DNA of 64,000 nucleotides, taken from contig NZ_CP036175.1 in assembly GCF_003261575.2 (NCBI RefSeq), positions 5,456,001-5,520,000 on the forward strand, written 5' to 3'. This stretch comes from Klebsiella huaxiensis (lineage in GTDB: Bacteria > Pseudomonadota > Gammaproteobacteria > Enterobacterales > Enterobacteriaceae). The notes below the pieces were generated by a model that saw only the letters and a list, made by a program, of their open reading frames with translations, ran no database searches and was not told the origin of the DNA. Position 1 is the stretch's first letter; the number at the start of each line of letters is the position of its first letter. The position numbers and the translations under genes are program-made. Shown piece after piece: positions 16,547 through 25,885 of the stretch.

Positions 16547-16548
16547 TG

Positions 16549-19500
16549 CTAAAACTCAAACTGATAGAGCAAATCGAGAGCCTGGTCTACGCCAGACACC
16601 GCTTCCATATATAGCTTAGGCATCAGGCGATAGCGTAACGTCAACGTCGCCAGGGAATCAAAGATCCCTACCCCATATTTTACCTGCAGACCCGGCAGCA
16701 CATAGCCGCTGACCACCACCTGAGAGGAGTCGCCTACCCCTTCGGTATCCAGCGCCAGATTGCTTACGCCAAACGTCTCGCCGATTTTACCCACAACCTG
16801 ACCACTTTGTGCAACCCCCATACCAATAAGCATTGAAGTCATCGCCGCACTATCGCTCTGTCCGCTGCTTAAACCCTGCCCTCGTAGCAGGTAAGAGAGG
16901 GCTTCCTGCTGCGACATAACCGGATCAGAGAAAATCTCCGCTTTCGGCTGATCTGCCGATCCGGTCACGCGAACGCCAGCGATCACGTCGTCTTCTGTCG
17001 CATCTGGGTTGCGAATGGCTTCGATATTTAGCAGAGGCTGATCCGGCGGACCAGAGAACAGCAGCTCGCCTTTACGCACAATCAGGTCCTGACCATAGGC
17101 ATGGAAGCGACCTTCCGGGATGTTAATCTGCCCGTTCAGCCCCAGCCCCTGTTTATCCTGAGCCACTTTCAAATCGCCGGTCAAACGCGCTTTCAGGCCA
17201 AAGGCATCGAGACGCACGTTGTTGCCAACATGAATCGTCAGGTTACTGTTGATTGGGATACCGGCGCTCTGCTGCTTGATGGGCTGCAGATTTTTATCCA
17301 GCATCACTTCATCAGAAGAGACGCCAACGGCGCTTTCCGGCACTTCGTTAACAACGATACGCGCCCATGGAACATCGACGTTACCATCAAGGCTAAACAG
17401 GCTCGGCGTGGCGGTAAAGACCACGTCCGGCGACACATCAAGGCGTACCATCGGCGGCACGGTTATCCGCACCCGGCTGCCCTTCGCCGCAATTTGCGCG
17501 CGCCAGTTATCAATCTGCGTCCAGTCGGCGTTACCGCTCAGGGCAATCTGTCCCTGGCTGGTATTCACCGTCCCCTGCAGCGTCGAGCGCGTACCGGTAA
17601 AGTTCATCGCCAGCTGACTCGGACGCATATCAAACGGCATAAAGTTGCCTTCAACATCGACGCCGTTTAGCTGCATCTGGCCGAACAGCTGCGGACTCTG
17701 GAGGTTGCCGCCAAGGGTGAGACGCGCGTTAAGCTTCCCTTCGGCCTTCTCTCCGCGCGAGAAGATAGGGTTAATCATCGCCAGCGAGAAGTTGTTGATA
17801 TTGACGTTGCCGCCGAGATTACGTCTGCCCTGCGGATCGGTGATTTGCACCTGTCCATCCAGTTGGCCGTTATTGGTCAGGCGAATCAGCCAGCCCAGTT
17901 GAGCACGGTTATTGTGCAGATCGGCCGTGAGGTTCAGGGTATCGAACGCCACCGGCAGCGGCGCATCGTTCACCGTCTGAGTCACCTTCACGTTACGCCC
18001 GTTCAGGGTGACCTTGCCCTGCGGCAGCCCCTCTTTGGTGGTGTCCCAGCTCACATCGGCGTTACCGCTAAACACGCCGCTGGCTTGCGTCGCTTCCGGC
18101 ATAAACGGCTTCAGCATCGCGAGGTCGAAACGATTGAGATTCACCACCGCGTGTCCGCTGGCCCCGGCGTCGATAGTCTGCGGCACGCACAGCTCGGCGT
18201 TCGGGTTAGTCCAGCAATGTGGCCCGATGCTGATTTTCTGTTCCAGGTTACGGTAATCCAGCGCGATGTCGCGCGTTAGCGCAACCGGCCCAACCGGCGT
18301 CTGGAAGCGGGTATTGCTTAGCGTCCCTTTCCAGCGCTCCTCTTTACGGTCAAAGCTGCCCGCCAGCGATAACTGTCCGGAAACCGGATCGCCCTGCACC
18401 CGCAGCTGCAGGTCGTGCTGCTTCTCGTTACCCTTGGCATTGAGCTGTACCAGGCTGATATTGACGCCCGGCTGGCTGATGCGGTCTACGCGCACGTCGA
18501 GGTTTCCACCAATCTGGTCGGTTGATTTCACGTCACCCTTCACGTTCACCTGAGCAACGGACAGCTCCTGCCAGCGCAGCGACCGGGCGGTGATATCCGC
18601 CAGCAGCTGCGGCGCGTCAACGGTACCTCGAACGTTTACCAGCCCCTTCGCCGTGCCGCCGAGGCCCGGTAGCGCGTTGTCGAGATGCGGTGCATCAATG
18701 GTGGCATCGAGTTTAAGGTCTTTGACCCCCAGCTCGCCTTTCACGTCGGCGCTATTGGGACCTAGCGCCAGATGCAGACCGGGGATTTTCCACTGCATAT
18801 AGCTGTTGCCCTGCAGTGAGCCGCTGACATCGACCTTATTCTGTTTCACGTTACCGGTGATTTTCAGCTCCGGCACCGACATCTGCCAGCTGCCGCCGTA
18901 CAGGCTGCCCTGGGTCTTAATCAAACCGTTTAGCTTCGACGGCCAGTCCGGCACTTCTTTGGCGGTATTGATGCCGTCAAGGGTCAACTCGCCGCGCCAG
19001 CTGATTGCCTGTTGCCAGTCGAGCAGCGCCTTCAGCTCGGTTTTCCCTTCCAGGGCGGCGACGGTCAGCTTATCGAGATTAACCTGCTGCTCGTTGCCCT
19101 TCGCGTTCAGGTTAATCTTCGCCGGAGGCAGGGATTTCCCTTTCACCGCGGTGCTGAAAGCCAGGGCGTAGTCGGTCATCTTGCCGTTAAATTTCAGCAG
19201 CACATCGTCGGCCTGAAACTCCTTCTCGCCGGTAAACGGCCAGTAGAGTTGTTTGCTTTTCACTTCCAAATCCAGCGGCAGCCCAGCTTCCGCCAGCTGC
19301 GCTTCCGCCCGTAGAGTCATCGCCACTGGGCCAGCCAAATCTACGCCGACCGTCAGCTTTTTACGTACTTCGCCGCCGACTTTCAGCTGCACCTTTTCGC
19401 CCTTGAGCGGGTCGATGTTCAGCGTACTGTTGAGGGTGATATCAACCGGCCAGTTGTCCTGCAACTGAGCGCTACCGGAAGCGGTGACTTTCCCCTGGTC

Positions 19501-20325
19501 AGAGTCCACGTCCAGCGCGTCCAGCTTCATCTGCCCATCAATGCTGCTCACTTTAAGCAGCAGATTGTAGATGGTCATATCGGTATCGCCGGTCAGGCGC
19601 AGCTGTTCGCCGCGGAACTCCTGGATATTGAGATTCAGCGGCAGATGGACGTCGGCCATTTCCGGCAACACCGGCTTCGAGAAGAGGTCTTTCATCGTCT
19701 CGCCGAGCGGCTTTTCTTGCGGCTGCGGGTTGTCAATTTTCGGCTCGACGACCTGTTCCTGCGCCACTTTCGCCACCTTCGGCAGCGCAATCAGCAGCCC
19801 TTGCAGGGAGGTCGGCGTCAGGGTCAGGTTTTTCTCCTGCCAGTTCAGGCCGGTGGAAAAGTCGCGCACCGAAACAGCGGTATCGTCGATTTTCACGTTA
19901 ACGTTATGCAGCGCCACTCGGCTCAGGGTAATCGGATACGGGGTAGAAAGATTTAGCGGACCGCTATCTTCTTCCTCAACCGGCGCCGCTGGCGGCATCT
20001 TACTGGTATCGATCGCCACGTAGATATCGCGCAGCGAGATATCGTTAACGCACAGGCTGCTGTCCCACAGGCAGCGCAGCTTGACGCCAAGGTGGAATTG
20101 ACCGGCGGTAACCGCCACGCCCGGCTGTTCAAAGCTCACGTTCTCCAGCGTCAGGTCACGCCAGCCGCCGGTGGTTTTACCGATATCCAGCCCTGGAACC
20201 CAGCGGTCGGCGGCTTTAATCACCAGATGCAAGCCGGTGGTGGTGCCAACCAAAAATCCAACCGTCCCCAGCAGCAACACTAAAAAGATCAGTACGCCGA
20301 GGCTTATCTTCTTCCATAAACTCAT
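16549..20325 (-). CDS. tamB: TamB, AsmA-like envelope translocation/lipid transport protein
   Basis: 1258-aa inner-membrane-anchored periplasmic protein that pairs with TamA and, with YhdP and YdbH, moves phospholipids to the outer membrane; it also aids assembly of some autotransporters. One N-terminal helix (residues ~8-29) anchors it. The rest is a long repetitive beta-rich groove typical of the bridge-like proteins, ending in the DUF490 region with DVRPSQLAMNF and the C-terminal VSGVDQALDLLYQFEF, whose terminal Phe is conserved for the TamA interaction. Its start overlaps tamA by 4 bp. Length matches E. coli TamB (1259). Confidence 0.98.
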   Translation of the reverse strand: MSLWKKISLGVLIFLVLLLGTVGFLVGTTTGLHLVIKAADRWVPGLDIGKTTGGWRDLTLENVSFEQPGVAVTAGQFHLGVKLRCLWDSSLCVNDISLRDIYVAIDTSKMPPAAPVEEEDSGPLNLSTPYPITLSRVALHNVNVKIDDTAVSVRDFSTGLNWQEKNLTLTPTSLQGLLIALPKVAKVAQEQVVEPKIDNPQPQEKPLGETMKDLFSKPVLPEMADVHLPLNLNIQEFRGEQLRLTGDTDMTIYNLLLKVSSIDGQMKLDALDVDSDQGKVTASGSAQLQDNWPVDITLNSTLNIDPLKGEKVQLKVGGEVRKKLTVGVDLAGPVAMTLRAEAQLAEAGLPLDLEVKSKQLYWPFTGEKEFQADDVLLKFNGKMTDYALAFSTAVKGKSLPPAKINLNAKGNEQQVNLDKLTVAALEGKTELKALLDWQQAISWRGELTLDGINTAKEVPDWPSKLNGLIKTQGSLYGGSWQMSVPELKITGNVKQNKVDVSGSLQGNSYMQWKIPGLHLALGPNSADVKGELGVKDLKLDATIDAPHLDNALPGLGGTAKGLVNVRGTVDAPQLLADITARSLRWQELSVAQVNVKGDVKSTDQIGGNLDVRVDRISQPGVNISLVQLNAKGNEKQHDLQLRVQGDPVSGQLSLAGSFDRKEERWKGTLSNTRFQTPVGPVALTRDIALDYRNLEQKISIGPHCWTNPNAELCVPQTIDAGASGHAVVNLNRFDLAMLKPFMPEATQASGVFSGNADVSWDTTKEGLPQGKVTLNGRNVKVTQTVNDAPLPVAFDTLNLTADLHNNRAQLGWLIRLTNNGQLDGQVQITDPQGRRNLGGNVNINNFSLAMINPIFSRGEKAEGKLNARLTLGGNLQSPQLFGQMQLNGVDVEGNFMPFDMRPSQLAMNFTGTRSTLQGTVNTSQGQIALSGNADWTQIDNWRAQIAAKGSRVRITVPPMVRLDVSPDVVFTATPSLFSLDGNVDVPWARIVVNEVPESAVGVSSDEVMLDKNLQPIKQQSAGIPINSNLTIHVGNNVRLDAFGLKARLTGDLKVAQDKQGLGLNGQINIPEGRFHAYGQDLIVRKGELLFSGPPDQPLLNIEAIRNPDATEDDVIAGVRVTGSADQPKAEIFSDPVMSQQEALSYLLRGQGLSSGQSDSAAMTSMLIGMGVAQSGQVVGKIGETFGVSNLALDTEGVGDSSQVVVSGYVLPGLQVKYGVGIFDSLATLTLRYRLMPKLYMEAVSGVDQALDLLYQFEF

Positions 20326-22055
20326 AATTCAGGCCCCAGACCGATGTAAAACTGTAAACCGTGCTCTTCTTTGTCGCCTATCGGCCTGGCGATATCCAGC
20401 TTGATCGGCCCGACCGGTGACTGCCAGCGCACGCCAAGACCCGCACCGGTTTTGAAATCACTCTTACGGATATCGCTCACCGCTTCGCCGCTATCAACGA
20501 ACACTGCCCCCCACCACTTGCCGGTCACGTTGTACTGATATTCCAGCGAGCCGGTAGCCAGCTTCGAGGCCCCCATCAGCTTGCCGTCATCGTCTTTAGG
20601 CGAGATAGATTTGTATTTATACCCACGAATGCTGCGGTCGCCACCGGCGAAGAAACGCAGGTCTGGCGGGACCTTGCTGAAGTTATCGGCTTCAATCCAG
20701 CCGAGGTTACCGCGCACCACGAAGCGGTGGCGATCATAGAGGGTACGGATCCAGACATCCTGCGCCTGCATCACGATAAAGTTAATGTCCGAGCCCCACA
20801 TGGTGTTGGAGTAGTCCACCGAGTAGCGCTGCGAATCCCCCCAGGTCGGCATCAAGCCGCCGCGCGAGCGCGTGCGGTTCACCGACACGCCGGGGTAGAT
20901 CAGCATGGTAGTGTTGGTGACGCTGGCCTGGGTAAAGTGGTCAAGGCTCCAGCGCAGGTTGAGCGCGCGCTGCCAGCCGCTCGACATCTCCCAGTAGCGC
21001 GACACGGCCAGAGTTGTGGAATCGGCTTTGGTGTCGTTGAGATCCGTACGCTTGAAGCCGCCCTGCATCAGGTAGTACTGCTCAAGCGGGCTTTTTAACA
21101 GCGGGACTTTATAGCTGAAATCGAGCTGCTGTTCAGGGGCAGAAACACTGAGGCTGGAGGTCAGACTATGGCCGTAGGAGTTCATCCACGGTTTTTTCCA
21201 CGTGCCTTTGACGCGCGGCCCGACGTCGGTGGAATAGCCGACACCGGTTTCAACGGTATTCTCTTTACGCGGAGAGACCACACCCTGTAGGGGCAGAACT
21301 TTGGTCTGACGGGATTTTTCAAACTGCGGCGCGACCACCACCGAGCTAAACCAGCCGGTCGCCGCCAGGCGGCGGTTGAGTTCGGCTAAATCCTGCGAGG
21401 TGTAGTAGTCGCCCTGCTTAAACGGCACCAGGTTTTGCAGATACTCGTCGCGAATTTGCGAGCCTTCAAAAGTAACCGGACCAAAGCGGTAGCGCTCGCC
21501 GCTGTTGTAGTCGATATCCCAGAAGGCCTGATGTCTGTCGAGAGAGACGCCGAGCTGGCTTTTATTAAACTCGCTATCAAAATAGCCTTTACGCAGCGCA
21601 ACGCGGGTCAGGGAGCTTTTGAAGCCATCATAGTCGCTGTGATTCAACACGGTGCCGATAGCCGGGCGCGTTTTGAGCAGATCCAGATAATCGCTATCGG
21701 TTCGGGCCCCGCCGCGCAAAATCACTTCAGTACCGCCTATACGCACCGGCTCGCCGGGCGTCACTTTGGCAATCAGCACCTGACGGCCCTTCGCCGGCGG
21801 CGGACGTAAATCAAAATCGATCGTTGGTTCGTAGTAGCCGAGCGCTTTCAGGCCTTCGCGGATGGCGTCATCAACGCGCGCACGGAAGCGACGGTCCGGC
21901 GTCACTTCATCGCTCTGGATCGTGGAAAGTTGGGCGCGGACGTTTTTTTCCAGTTCCCCGGATAACCCCTCAACCTGCAAACGCACGCTCGCTGCGCTGG
22001 CGACCCCGCTGACCAGCAAAAGGCTGGTGATACATAACTGGCGGATTTGTAGCAC
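20322..22055 (-). CDS. tamA: TamA, Omp85-family outer membrane protein
   Basis: 577 aa. Residues 1-21 are a signal peptide (GVASA|A). Three POTRA domains follow (about 22-265), then a 16-strand barrel. The Omp85 lid-lock motif appears as RSIRGYKYKSISP. The chain ends LQFYIGLGPEL. TamA forms the outer membrane end of the TAM complex with TamB. It is first in the tamA-tamB-ytfP operon and divergent from msrA, with a 218-bp intergenic region. Confidence 0.98.
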   Translation of the reverse strand: MLQIRQLCITSLLLVSGVASAASVRLQVEGLSGELEKNVRAQLSTIQSDEVTPDRRFRARVDDAIREGLKALGYYEPTIDFDLRPPPAKGRQVLIAKVTPGEPVRIGGTEVILRGGARTDSDYLDLLKTRPAIGTVLNHSDYDGFKSSLTRVALRKGYFDSEFNKSQLGVSLDRHQAFWDIDYNSGERYRFGPVTFEGSQIRDEYLQNLVPFKQGDYYTSQDLAELNRRLAATGWFSSVVVAPQFEKSRQTKVLPLQGVVSPRKENTVETGVGYSTDVGPRVKGTWKKPWMNSYGHSLTSSLSVSAPEQQLDFSYKVPLLKSPLEQYYLMQGGFKRTDLNDTKADSTTLAVSRYWEMSSGWQRALNLRWSLDHFTQASVTNTTMLIYPGVSVNRTRSRGGLMPTWGDSQRYSVDYSNTMWGSDINFIVMQAQDVWIRTLYDRHRFVVRGNLGWIEADNFSKVPPDLRFFAGGDRSIRGYKYKSISPKDDDGKLMGASKLATGSLEYQYNVTGKWWGAVFVDSGEAVSDIRKSDFKTGAGLGVRWQSPVGPIKLDIARPIGDKEEHGLQFYIGLGPEL

Positions 22056-22273
22056 GTTTTCTCCTGAATATCCTTGTTTCCCCCCGAAGGAAACGAAAGT
22101 GCCGCTCCACGGCTTAACAAAACCCTAACAACTAAGGGTTGAAAAAGTGACGATAGCCCAAATTATTCTTATGGTTAAATCTAGACGTAATGAGCGTGTC
22201 TATTGTGTTAAAAGACACGCTTCGTTACAACCTTAACCACATTAACCACATTTTCTGTTTTGAGAGGCCAACC

Positions 22274-22912
22274 GTGAGTCTATTTGATAAAACGCATCTT
22301 GTCGCCCAAGCGGATGCGCTGCCGGGGCGCAATACGCCAATGCCGGTAGCCACACTCCACGCCGTTAATGGCCACTCGATGACTAACGTACCTGCAGGAA
22401 TGGAAGTCGCGCTATTTGCCATGGGTTGTTTCTGGGGCGTCGAACGCCTGTTCTGGCAGTTGCCTGGAGTTTACAGCACCGCTGCTGGATACACTGGCGG
22501 CTATACGCCAAACCCGACCTATCGCGAAGTGTGCAGCGGCGAGACTGGCCATGCCGAAGCCGTGCGCGTGGTCTACGATCCGCAGGTCATCAGCTATGAA
22601 CAACTGCTCCAAGTATTCTGGGAAAACCACGATCCGGCGCAGGGTATGCAGCAGGGTAACGACCACGGTACGCAGTATCGTTCCGCAATTTATCCGTTAA
22701 CCCCGGAGCAGAACGAGGCGGCAAAGGCCAGCCTGGCGCGTTTTCAGGCGGCAATGAATGAAGCGAACGACACCCGCGCGATCACCACCGAAATCGCCAC
22801 AGCGAAACCGTTCTATTATGCGGAAGATGACCACCAGCAGTATCTGCATAAGAACCCGTATGGATACTGCGGTATCGGCGGGATTGGCGTTTGTTTGCCG
22901 CCGCAGGCCTGA
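22274..22912 (+). CDS. msrA: Peptide methionine (S)-S-oxide reductase MsrA
   Basis: Repairs oxidised methionine (S-epimer) in proteins, using thioredoxin. 212 aa as in E. coli. The catalytic motif is GCFWGVE (Cys near residue 52), with GYTGG downstream and resolving cysteines in the C-terminal YGYCGIGGIGVCLPP. I choose the GTG at 22274 (VSLFDKTHLV...) because it gives the exact family N-terminus; a longer frame from 22190 would add 28 unrelated residues. Single gene, divergent from tamA. Confidence 0.97.
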   Translation: MSLFDKTHLVAQADALPGRNTPMPVATLHAVNGHSMTNVPAGMEVALFAMGCFWGVERLFWQLPGVYSTAAGYTGGYTPNPTYREVCSGETGHAEAVRVVYDPQVISYEQLLQVFWENHDPAQGMQQGNDHGTQYRSAIYPLTPEQNEAAKASLARFQAAMNEANDTRAITTEIATAKPFYYAEDDHQQYLHKNPYGYCGIGGIGVCLPPQA

Positions 22913-22998
22913 TTTCACCGTTCGGCAAGCCGCCGGGTTGAATAATTAACGCTCTGGCGGCTTTACAGTACCTTACGCTATACTACCCCGTGTTATCG

Positions 22999-23027
22999 CC
23001 GGTCCAGAGCCTTCGGACCGGTTTTTT
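22999..23027 (+). terminator. Rho-independent terminator after msrA
   Basis: Stem ccggtcc / ggaccgg with a short loop followed by six T. It lies 87 bp after the msrA stop and 66 bp before ytfL. Confidence 0.8.
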
Positions 23028-23092
23028 GTGTATTCCACATGAGCGTTATCCACTTCCCTTCCGAGGATCTGATCTCAACGGTCAGATAAGAT

Positions 23093-24436
23093 ATGTTAAA
23101 CAGTATTTTAGTAATACTTTGTCTGATTGCCGTCAGTGCGTTCTTTTCGATATCGGAAATCTCGCTGGCCGCATCACGTAAAATCAAACTCAAACTGCTG
23201 GCCGATGATGGCAACGTGAACGCCCAGCGCGTTCTCAAAATGCAGGAGAACCCCGGCACTTTCTTTACCGTGGTGCAGATCGGCCTTAACGCGGTGGCGA
23301 TTCTCGGCGGTATCGTCGGCGACGCCGCATTCTCTCCGGCCTTCCACAGCCTGCTGAGCCGCTATATGTCGCCGGAGCTCTCCGAGCAGTTGAGCTTCAT
23401 CATTTCCTTTACCCTGGTCACCAGCCTGTTCATCCTGTTTGCTGACCTGACTCCGAAACGCATCGGTATGATTGCGCCTGAAGCTGTCGCTTTACGCATC
23501 ATCAACCCGATGCGCTTCTGCCTGTTTGTCTTCCGCCCGCTGGTGTGGTTGTTCAACGGCATGGCCAACAACATCTTCCGCATCTTCAAAATTCCAATGG
23601 TGCGTAAAGATGACATTACTTCTGATGATATTTACGCCGTGGTGGAAGCCGGGGCGCTGGCCGGGGTGCTGCGTAAGCAGGAACATGAACTCATCGAGAA
23701 CGTGTTCGAGCTGGAATCACGCACCGTGCCTTCATCCATGACCTCACGTGAAAACGTCATCTGGTTCGATCTGCACGAAGATGAGCAGAGCCTGAAGAAT
23801 AAGGTCGCCGAGCATCCGCATTCCAAGTTCCTGGTGTGCAACGAAGATATCGACCACATCATCGGCTACGTTGACTCTAAAGACCTGCTGAACCGCGTAC
23901 TGGCGAATCAAAGCCTGGTACTAACCGGTGGGGTGCAGATCCGCAATACGCTGATTGTCCCGGATACCCTGACGCTGTCAGAAGCGCTGGAAAGCTTCAA
24001 AACCGCCGGTGAAGACTTTGCGGTTATCATGAACGAATATGCGTTGGTGGTCGGGATTATCACCCTTAACGACGTTATGACCACCCTGATGGGCGATCTT
24101 GTCGGCCAGGGACTGGAAGAGCAGATCGTTGCGCGTGATGAAAACTCCTGGCTGATTGACGGCGGTACGCCGATTGACGACGTGATGCGGGTGCTGGATA
24201 TCGATGATTTCCCGCAGTCCGGCAATTACGAGACCATCGGCGGCTTTATGATGTTTATGCTGCGTAAGATCCCGAAACGTACCGACGCGGTGAAATTCTC
24301 CGGCTACAAGTTCGAAGTGGTGGATATCGACAACTACCGTATAGACCAGCTGCTGGTGACCCGTATCGACAACAAGCCAACGGTGCTGGTACCCAAACTG
24401 CCGGATGCCGCAGATAGCGAAAAAGAGTCGGCGTAA
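23093..24436 (+). CDS. ytfL: YtfL, CNNM/CBS-domain membrane protein
   Basis: Inner membrane protein of 447 aa in the CorC/HlyC-CNNM group. It has a DUF21 membrane domain (hydrophobic segments near residues 1-25, 60-80, 95-115, 125-150), then a CBS pair (FLVCNEDIDHIIGYVDSKDLLN and FAVIMNEYALVVGIITLNDVMTTLMGD), then a C-terminal transporter-associated domain. Relatives export or sense divalent cations; in E. coli YtfL has been tied to polyamine or cation tolerance, and I cannot decide which applies here. It stands alone, ends in a strong terminator, and in E. coli would be next to ytfK; here an 11-kb insert follows. Confidence 0.93.
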   Translation: MLNSILVILCLIAVSAFFSISEISLAASRKIKLKLLADDGNVNAQRVLKMQENPGTFFTVVQIGLNAVAILGGIVGDAAFSPAFHSLLSRYMSPELSEQLSFIISFTLVTSLFILFADLTPKRIGMIAPEAVALRIINPMRFCLFVFRPLVWLFNGMANNIFRIFKIPMVRKDDITSDDIYAVVEAGALAGVLRKQEHELIENVFELESRTVPSSMTSRENVIWFDLHEDEQSLKNKVAEHPHSKFLVCNEDIDHIIGYVDSKDLLNRVLANQSLVLTGGVQIRNTLIVPDTLTLSEALESFKTAGEDFAVIMNEYALVVGIITLNDVMTTLMGDLVGQGLEEQIVARDENSWLIDGGTPIDDVMRVLDIDDFPQSGNYETIGGFMMFMLRKIPKRTDAVKFSGYKFEVVDIDNYRIDQLLVTRIDNKPTVLVPKLPDAADSEKESA

Positions 24437-24453
24437 GTCATTTTCCCGATCAC

Positions 24454-24485
24454 AAAAGGCGGATTAAAAATCCGCCTTTTTTATT
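24454..24485 (+). terminator. ytfL terminator
   Basis: Stem aaaaggcgga / tccgcctttt with loop ttaaaaa and a following T-run, 18 bp after the ytfL stop. A textbook intrinsic terminator. Confidence 0.92.
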
Positions 24486-24520
24486 GCCCGAATGTGAAGC
24501 GGCTCACGCCTCACGGGCGA

Positions 24521-24558
24521 TAGCAGATTTTTACTGCTCCATAGCGAAACATTCATGA
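24521..24558 (+). promoter_or_regulatory. Possible AraC-type direct half-sites upstream of the permease gene
   Basis: Two TAGC boxes start exactly 21 bp apart (24521 and 24542), the spacing of araI1/araI2 half-sites. The second (TAGCGAAACATTCATGA) partly matches the araI pattern TAGC-N7-TCCATA; the first is weaker. They lie 77-114 bp upstream of the permease start in the only promoter region for the GH42 operon. Suggestive only. Confidence 0.35.
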
Positions 24559-24634
24559 CTCCCCTTTACGCAAAAAGGTAACTTTGCTCGCGTCTACACG
24601 ATCATATTCCTGCATAAAGGAAGCGAGGGTTACC

Positions 24635-25867
24635 ATGATAGAATCAAATAAAAATTACTATATAAGTTGTCTGTTCTTCCTGTTCTTCTTTATTGGCTGG
24701 GGATGTTGCTACCCCTATTTATCACTGTGGCTAACGGAAACTATTGGAGTTAACTATACCGATGTTGGTCTGGTTTATTCTTTCACCGCGATTATCGCCG
24801 TTTGCGTTCAGCCGTTATTCGGTTTTATCTCCGACAAATTAGTTTACCGTAAGAATCTGATGTGGATGCTGGCAATAATTATTACCTTATTTGCCCCCTA
24901 CTGGATTTATGTCTTCGCACCATTATTAAAAATCAACGTTTTTCTCGGGGCGCTGGCCGGCGGCATCTATATTGGTATGGCCTACGGTGCAGGCTGCGGT
25001 ATTTGCGAAGCCTACATTGATAAGGTCAGCCGCGCTTCCGGGTTTGAGTTCGGCCGCGCCCGTATGTTTGGCGGCATTGGTGCGGCTATCGGCACCTTTG
25101 CGGCAGGCAAGCTCTACGGTATCGACCAGAATATGATTTTCTGGCTGGCCAGCTGTGCGGGTGTTTGCCTGCTGGTGATTGTCTGGAAAATGCAGGTTAG
25201 CACGGATAAACAAGGCTTGACGCAAGCCGGAAAAACCTCACCGGTGACCTTAAGCGATGCCACATCGCTGCTTAAAATGAAGAAATTTTGGTTCTTTGCC
25301 ATCTATATGATTGGCGTCGGTGCAGTGTATGAAACCTACGACCAACAGTTCGCTATCTATTACAGCCACTTCTTTGAGAGCAAAGCACGCGGCGCGGAGG
25401 TCTTCGGCTATTTAACCACCGGTCAGATTTTCCTTGATGCCATCGTAATGTTCTTCGCCCCGTGGTTCGTCAATAAAATCGGACCGAAAAACGCCCTGCT
25501 GTACTGCGGCATGATTATGAGCCTGCGTATTATCGGTTCCGCCTGGGCTGTCGGCCCGGTCTCCATCAGCTTGATTAAACTGCTCCACGGTTTCGAAAGT
25601 TCGGTCCTGCTCGTTGCGGCATTAAAATATATTTTTGCCAATTTCAACCCGCTGCTTTCCGCCACCGTTTATTTAATCGGCTTCCAGTTTTCTAAAAGCT
25701 TTAGTTCTATTTTCCTTTCTACCGGCATCGGTCATATGTACCAGAGCATGGGCTTTACCAGCAGCTACATCGTTCTCGGCGGTATTGCGCTGTGCTTTAC
25801 ACTGATTTCATTTATTACTCTCGACAAAGCCCGAACTTTTGTTCCACAGCCGGTCCCCGCGCATTAA
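24635..25867 (+). CDS. LacY-family oligosaccharide:H+ symporter
   Basis: Twelve-helix MFS permease (410 aa) of the LacY/RafB/CscB family. Proton-coupling and framework residues of LacY are kept: Glu125, Arg143, Asp236, Arg298, Lys315, His318 and Glu321 (LacY E126, R144, D240, R302, K319, H322, E325). Two galactoside-specificity residues are not: LacY W151 aligns with Ala150 and E269 with Ile265. Substrate is therefore probably not lactose. The ATG at 24635 follows GCGAGGGT; the frame from 24584 adds a non-membrane extension. It is 18 bp upstream of a GH42 glycosidase with a very strong AAGGAGGT site, then an AraC paralogue, which suggests a glycoside uptake and hydrolysis operon. Confidence 0.9.
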   Translation: MIESNKNYYISCLFFLFFFIGWGCCYPYLSLWLTETIGVNYTDVGLVYSFTAIIAVCVQPLFGFISDKLVYRKNLMWMLAIIITLFAPYWIYVFAPLLKINVFLGALAGGIYIGMAYGAGCGICEAYIDKVSRASGFEFGRARMFGGIGAAIGTFAAGKLYGIDQNMIFWLASCAGVCLLVIVWKMQVSTDKQGLTQAGKTSPVTLSDATSLLKMKKFWFFAIYMIGVGAVYETYDQQFAIYYSHFFESKARGAEVFGYLTTGQIFLDAIVMFFAPWFVNKIGPKNALLYCGMIMSLRIIGSAWAVGPVSISLIKLLHGFESSVLLVAALKYIFANFNPLLSATVYLIGFQFSKSFSSIFLSTGIGHMYQSMGFTSSYIVLGGIALCFTLISFITLDKARTFVPQPVPAH

Positions 25868-25885
25868 TTTAAGGAGGTAAATTTT

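Noticed and set aside
16187..20404. Many plus-strand frames over ytfP/tamB
   Set aside because: Shadows of the long GC-rich tamB frame; none has a ribosome site or motif.
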